Positions 59,301 through 64,000 of a DNA stretch of 64,000 bases are shown here, in pieces. The stretch's first letter is position 1, and each line of letters opens with the position of its first letter. This DNA comes from Sarcocystis neurona (Eukaryota > Apicomplexa > Conoidasida > Eucoccidiorida > Sarcocystidae). The stretch is from the NCBI GenBank assembly GCA_000727475.1, contig KL647299.1:1160095-1224094 (forward strand), in the 5' to 3' direction. The position numbers and the translations under genes are program-made. The notes under the pieces are model-generated. The model saw nothing but the letters and a program-made list of their open reading frames with translations. It searched no databases and had not been told where the DNA came from.

Positions 59301-60592
59301 TGGATGCCAAAGTGTTAAATAAGAATATATTCGAATGCATATACTACGCTGCATTGGAAGCTAGCTGCGAGCTTGCAGCGACTGAAGGTAAGAGGTACTT
59401 CCGTTTGACGTAACGCACACGGTAACATCCTTGATATTCATCAAGTAATGCAGTCGATGTCGCGAATCGTTTGTGTGCCTTTAATGTGGCAGGACCTTAC
59501 GAAACATACGAGGGATCTCCAGCTTCCGAGGGCATTTTACAATTTGATATGTGGGGCGTGAAGCCAGACAGTGGGCTATGTGACTGGGATGGCTTGAAAA
59601 AGAAGATTAACGTCTACGGACTACGAAATTCGCTTGTTGTATCCCCAATGCCCACAGCTAGTACCTCACAAATTTTGGGTAGGGTTTTGCGTGTGCGTGC
59701 GCGTACGACCTAGAGCCTTTGGGTGCCGTTTTGTCCTGAGGACCCGCGCTCTCCGTACCTTGATGTAATTCTTCTTCTTGTCGCTGATTGATTCTTCTCA
59801 GGTAACAACGAAGCTTTCGAGCCTTTCGTATCGAATATCTATTACCGGCGGGTTCTTAGCGGGGAATTTCCAGTGGTAAATCCTCACCTTGTGCGCGACT
59901 TAGAGGAGCGACGTTTGTGGACGGAGGAGACGCGACAGCACCTGATTGCCCATAACGGTAGCGTGCAGCATCTAGATGCTGTTCCTGAAGACCTCAAGGC
60001 TCTGTACAAGACTGCTTGGGAGATAAAACAACGTGTCTTACTGGACCTCGCGGTTGATAGGTCTCCATTTATCGATCAGTCTCAGTCGCTTAACATCCAC
60101 ATGGTCAACCCCACGTACGCCAAGCTTACTTCAATGCACTTCTACGGCTGGAGGCGTGGACTAAAGACAGGTTTGTATTATCTTCGAACGCGACCCGCGG
60201 CGGACGCCGTTAAGGTTACGGTGGAATCTGATGTAGCTTTCAGGGCTCAGGCGAAACAAACTGCTGCAGCGAGAACTCTTGCTGGGCGCAACTCGTGTCA
60301 GGTCGTTTGCGAAGGGGCACGCTTGCCCATCAGAAGTCCTTCTGATCTTGCAGCTGGCATGCTGTCGGACTGTGCAGAACAACCCAGCGCCGAGGGGGGC
60401 AACGCTGATGGGGACGAAAATTGCAGGCCCGCCACAGACTGCCACCAGACAGGTGGCCTCCTGGGTGCAGAATTCACTTCAGTTCGCGCATTCTCATCGC
60501 GTTTCGCCGTTCGTTCTCAAAGTGAGTGTCAACTCACTTTGCAGTCAACTGCAGCATCGAACAGCGACACCTGTTTCATGTGCTCTGGTTAA
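56308..60592 (+). CDS. RNR1: Ribonucleoside-diphosphate reductase large subunit, copy B (degenerate ATP cone)
   Basis: Paralogue of copy A with the same nine-exon structure: 56308-56536, 57111-57233, 57373-57574, 57799-57992, 58159-58336, 58460-58665, 58770-59387, 59493-59678 and 59802-60592 (TAA). They total 2,727 bases, or 908 residues. Exons 2, 4, 5, 6, 7 and 8 have exactly the lengths of copy A, and exon 7 is about 80% identical by eye. Catalytic features are intact: [47 protein letters not shown] and the C-terminal CFMCSG redox pair. The N-terminal ATP cone is degraded. The region [17 protein letters not shown] replaces the V-I-K-R-D-G type start, and [13 protein letters not shown] carries Asn-69 where copy A and mammalian R1 have Asp. 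The tail before the CFMC motif is about 36 residues longer than in copy A. The start is the first plausible ATG ([11 protein letters not shown]), but the frame is open upstream, so an earlier exon is possible. Confidence 0.94.
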
Positions 60593-61900
60593 AGGGTGAC
60601 GGCTGCAGCAACGGACTCGTGTGTCAGTGTTAGTGATGTTTTCCATCGTTTCTAGCACTCCCAACTGGTCTCCAAATTGAGCAGTATAGTGTAGCAGTGA
60701 ACCTCAGCCGTCCGCATTCTGGCGAACAGAAACCTTCTTGAGAGCGAAACATTTGGGGTGATGAGGGGCGCGCGTGAGGCAAGGGGCGGCTGGTTTGGCG
60801 ATCCCACTATGTAAAAGCGATGTTGGGAAATACTGTAGGGGCTCATCCGAATCCAGACAGCTACAACGAGTCTACTTTGCCGTTTTTGCAGTAGTCTGGT
60901 AGTCGGGAACGCACAGCTGGTCGGCGCTTAAGTTTTAGGAGTTCGAAGCCTCGTGCAACGTTTTTTCGTAAGTTTGTTTGCTCGAGGGTGCCCCGGCGCC
61001 GCAAGCGTTTCTTTCTGAAGAGTGGCTTCAGCTTCGTTGTGCTCGCTGGTGTGGTGGCGGCTTTGAACCATTTATTTCACGTCTTGGGGCGAGGCGAGGG
61101 ATTCGCGTGCGGCGAACGTGTGTGACAACGTGACAACTGATGTCTGCTCGGTACGAGCCGTTTCTTCTAGACCCGTGCATAACAATAGTGTTGCCTATCC
61201 TGTTGCACTCCGTTTAGTCATTGGACTGCTTGGAAAACCTGTGTTGAATTCGCCACACGCCCAACGTAAGGCGTTGTCTCGACGTTTGTGCCATCCCACT
61301 GTGGCGAAGAAATGGAAGCAGCTCACGTTTTAGTGCGAAGTTGACCATTCAAACGCGTGCTCCATCGACTTTCGTTGGGAAACACAATAGCGAACGTGTG
61401 CGAGATGGACGATATAAACGTATATGGATGGAGCCGTTTTTAAATATGCGGAGGTGCGAATTTTTTTAAGCACTGTAAGAACAATATCCTAGCTGTGGAG
61501 CAAACGGCTACACCGGTGCTCACTGGTTCTGGCTGACTCTGTAGTCGCCGCGCTCTCAATATCGTTCGATGACATTGAACTTTCCCCTCCTCTAATCTGT
61601 GCGGAGGGCATAGAGCATTCGTGTCTTGGCACCTGAAAAAGGCTACGTTGCAACACGACACATCCTACGAGCTCCACTGGCATGCTCAGCAGGGAAGGGA
61701 TGCTGTCCATAATCAGGAGATACACCACCTGTCAGTACCGTAAACTACTCACAGACCTGTGATGTTCCCTTGTGTTCAAGAATAGAAGAGCGTTTGCCAA
61801 AGTTCTTCGACTGCCGAGACACACGTTTGAGATACGTTCTCAAGGAGCAGGTGTACGCTGTCATCCTTGTCGTTTAAAGCATTGCACGCGCGAATTTTCC
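60593..61900. other. Convergent intergenic region downstream of reductase copy B
   Basis: About 1.3 kb, presumably the 3' UTRs of copy B (+) and of the minus-strand gene beyond it. No supportable gene or repeat was seen. Confidence 0.55.
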
Positions 61901-62751
61901 TCACAGTGGAGCCGCCTTCTCTGAATACAAAATCTGTCGCAGTACTACGAAGAGGCCCTCAATCTCCTTCGCATCGCCTTCGCAGCGCATAATATCGCAG
62001 AAATTCTCGATTTGCCGAAGTTTCTCCTGAGTTAAGATATTTGACAGGGCAACGTAGTAAAGTTGTAATGAGCCTGTGACGAGCACTCGCTTACGCTGCG
62101 TTTAGGAATAGAAGACCTCCTCCAAGTAAAGCCGTTCACAATGGTCTAGGAGTGTTAAGGGTTCTCATTCCGTGGATGGGTGCAGCGCCTGCGCCCGGCG
62201 ACTGACGAAGACGTAATACGGTGAAAATTTATTGTTGGCGGCACTTTTAGTCGGACGCTCCACGTGTGTATCCCTGTAGCGTATAGACGTACCAAGTATG
62301 CATTTCGCTCGCGCATGAGGATCAACTGCTGCACCTTAAGGTTCACAGCAGCTTGTTCGCAGTGTTCAGCGAGGTCGAGCAAACACTCAAGTTCCTCGAC
62401 TGTCTCGTCCACAATGGCTTTTTCGCGCTCGTACGGGGAAGGAGGTGACCCACTACCGAAGTCTGCGCCGTTCGTCGCGTTATCCTTTGTGCCGCCGTTT
62501 CGGACCACAATACAACTTTTGAACAGCATAGTATCGCCCGAGGAAACGCACTTTTCTCCGTCAGTGCTGTGTGCCTTTCTCCAGTGCGAAGCAGGAGAAC
62601 GCGTATAGCGCGTCGGCCCAACTGAGGCCAAACAGCCTGTAACCCCCTTATCCCTGGTTTCCCCAAGTGCGAGGCCAGCGGCATGATCGGCTAGCGTCGC
62701 TTGTTGCGATATTTCGAACGTAAGGCTTTTCTCACCCTTCGTGGCTTTCAT
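61901..62751 (-). CDS. Small helical protein of unknown function
   Basis: I do not recognise this protein. The first coding exon is 62293-62751 if the donor gtacgt is used (153 codons, ATG at 62751, MKATKGEKSLTFEISQQ). It has a disordered N-terminal half, then a helical, Glu/Leu-rich segment: EREKAIVDETVEELECLLDL and QAAVNLKVQQLILMRERNAYL. The last exon is 61901-62073, with acceptor gtcacag: SLQLYYVALSNILTQEKLRQ and ENFCDIMRCEGDAKEIEGLF, ending YSEKAAPL. The phases do not join directly (0 against 1). Either a small exon lies between, or the first exon extends to a weaker donor (gtatta) near 62220, which would restore the frame. The mix of a disordered N-terminus and C-terminal helices suggests a structural or complex subunit, but no family is claimed. 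Confidence 0.6.
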
Positions 62752-64000
62752 ATTCACGTTCTTTCCTTGAAGAACTTGTGGACTACGTACAGTAGGTTCG
62801 AGGTGTGAAAATGTTGAGAATGATACATAGTGTGGCAAATAGACGCAAAGGTGTCACACGGAGAACGGGCACACGACGGTCACAAACGCCGTCCGGCATC
62901 GCCGCGTACACGGTGACAACATGAGGAAGCCTAGTACACGACGGACGAGTTCACGGCTTGTTTGTTGTCTTCGAAGGTTGAGACCGCGAAGTGACTTTGA
63001 TGCCGCAGACGTCTACCTCCGGTGTCGGTCGTGTATTCAGCAGCTCACGTTCTTCCTCATGGAGATTAACGACATGAAAATGAACATCTTACGTTCCACA
63101 TGACGCCGTGTCGGTGCACTCTGGCAGAGATGGCTCTCGGAAATCTGGAGGTATACTGGTGCTAGAGTGAAGGACTTCTACGTACAATGGCGGCCCCAGC
63201 CGTCCCAAGAAAGAGGACAAGTGATGTCAGTGCTGCCGTGTTTAAAGGTAGCATGTGGAAACTGCTCCAGCACTGGTACACACAGAAGGCGACCTAACTA
63301 GACGGCGTTAGCCTCCGCATACACAGATCAGCCTTCGCGTAGTCCGGCGCTTCTGAAGATTCCACTAAGAGATTGACTCGTGGAGTTTTTGTCAAGAGAG
63401 TGAAGCCCACAGCAGAAACAGACGAGACCGTTCTGAGGCAGCTGTCGAAAAGTCACGTCCGTAGCACGCGGAAAAAATCCAACTGTTCACCTCTTCCTGC
63501 TGAAGTACACTGATGTTTTTGTGCAGGAGGCAGAGACGTGGTCACGACCTAAATCACCGGTAAGCGTATTCACAACGCGGTAACTTCCGAATGCCACAGG
63601 AGCGAGAATTCGAGGGCTGCGGAGAGCCGATGTCAACCTTCCCACCATATCAGTCGCAGTTCTGCACTGTTGTGCTTTTCTCGTCGAAGGCGATAACAGT
63701 GGAACTGAGAAACAGAACGTGACTTCAGTACGTTCCGTGCGAACTGCATCGAGGAGTTACTCCGACGGATAGTGCGCAGTGTTGAATCTTCTGGTAGTGC
63801 TTCCATCCGAAGCTCTGCAACTGATAATGCGTGTCCCGACATACGCACCTGAGTAGTTATTTTAATGGGAATGTGAGCGTGGCCACCGTTATCGAAAAGG
63901 CCTTGTAAGGCGGCGGCGATTGATGCTTTTGTTTCCTGAACGTCGGGGGGTCAAGGGCGGTGTGGCGCGGGAGCTAGCCACAGTCTCCGTACAACGAGTT
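62752..64000. other. Terminal intergenic region
   Basis: About 1.25 kb at the window end. Short open frames on both strands (for example 62921-63103 on plus and 63633-63848 on minus) have no recognisable product and no convincing splice context. I see nothing supportable here. Confidence 0.5.

Noticed and set aside
1..64000. tRNA, rRNA, CRISPR array, prokaryotic operon or phage signals
   Set aside because: No tRNA-like B box with matching arms, no rRNA match, no regularly spaced short repeats with unique spacers. Gene structure is clearly eukaryotic.

Overview
The window reads as nuclear DNA of an apicomplexan, most likely a coccidian of the Toxoplasma/Sarcocystis/Cystoisospora type. Genes are split by GT-AG introns of about 95 to 1,500 bases, intergenic DNA is rich in TG/AT microsatellites, the proteins carry long disordered stretches, and a fragment of an apicomplexan-type cytochrome b is inserted in the nuclear sequence. 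Poly-Gln (CAG) runs typical of Eimeria are absent. The exact species cannot be fixed from the sequence. Exon boundaries below were read by eye from splice sites and codon phase. The two large-subunit genes of ribonucleotide reductase and eIF3c each close on an exact multiple of three.

Layout: (1) 67-5963 (+), eIF3 subunit g, 5' end outside the window. (2) about 9115-18684 (+), a large unrecognised, mostly disordered protein of about 2,400 residues in seven exons. (3) 20123-23960 (-), ribonucleotide reductase large subunit copy A, nine exons. (4) 26310-26900, AT-rich insertion holding a decayed mitochondrial cytochrome b piece. (5) 27641 to about 34420 (-), a PH-domain protein of at least ten exons. 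Near its 5' end lies a 93-bp minisatellite with an unresolved 636-base assembly gap. (6) 39305-44688 (+), eIF3 subunit c, ten exons, with an RGG-rich tail. (7) 45897-46726 (-), last exons of a small unrecognised gene. (8) 48244-53976 (+), a single-exon SMYD-like SET methyltransferase of 1,910 residues. (9) 56308-60592 (+), ribonucleotide reductase large subunit copy B, nine exons. (10) 61901-62751 (-), a small helical unrecognised protein.

The most interesting content is the pair of ribonucleotide reductase large-subunit genes. They lie 32 kb apart on opposite strands and are transcribed away from each other. All eight introns fall at the same codons and phases, so they come from one duplicated gene. 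Copy A keeps the key aspartate of the N-terminal ATP cone (overall activity site). Copy B has asparagine at that position, together with loss of other cone residues, while its catalytic residues are intact. The replacement matches the classical D57N change that removes dATP feedback in mammalian R1. Copy B is therefore a candidate naturally dATP-insensitive large subunit. No small subunit (R2) gene is in the window.

No operon logic applies. The two eIF3 subunit genes share a pathway but are 33 kb apart. The remaining neighbours look functionally unrelated.
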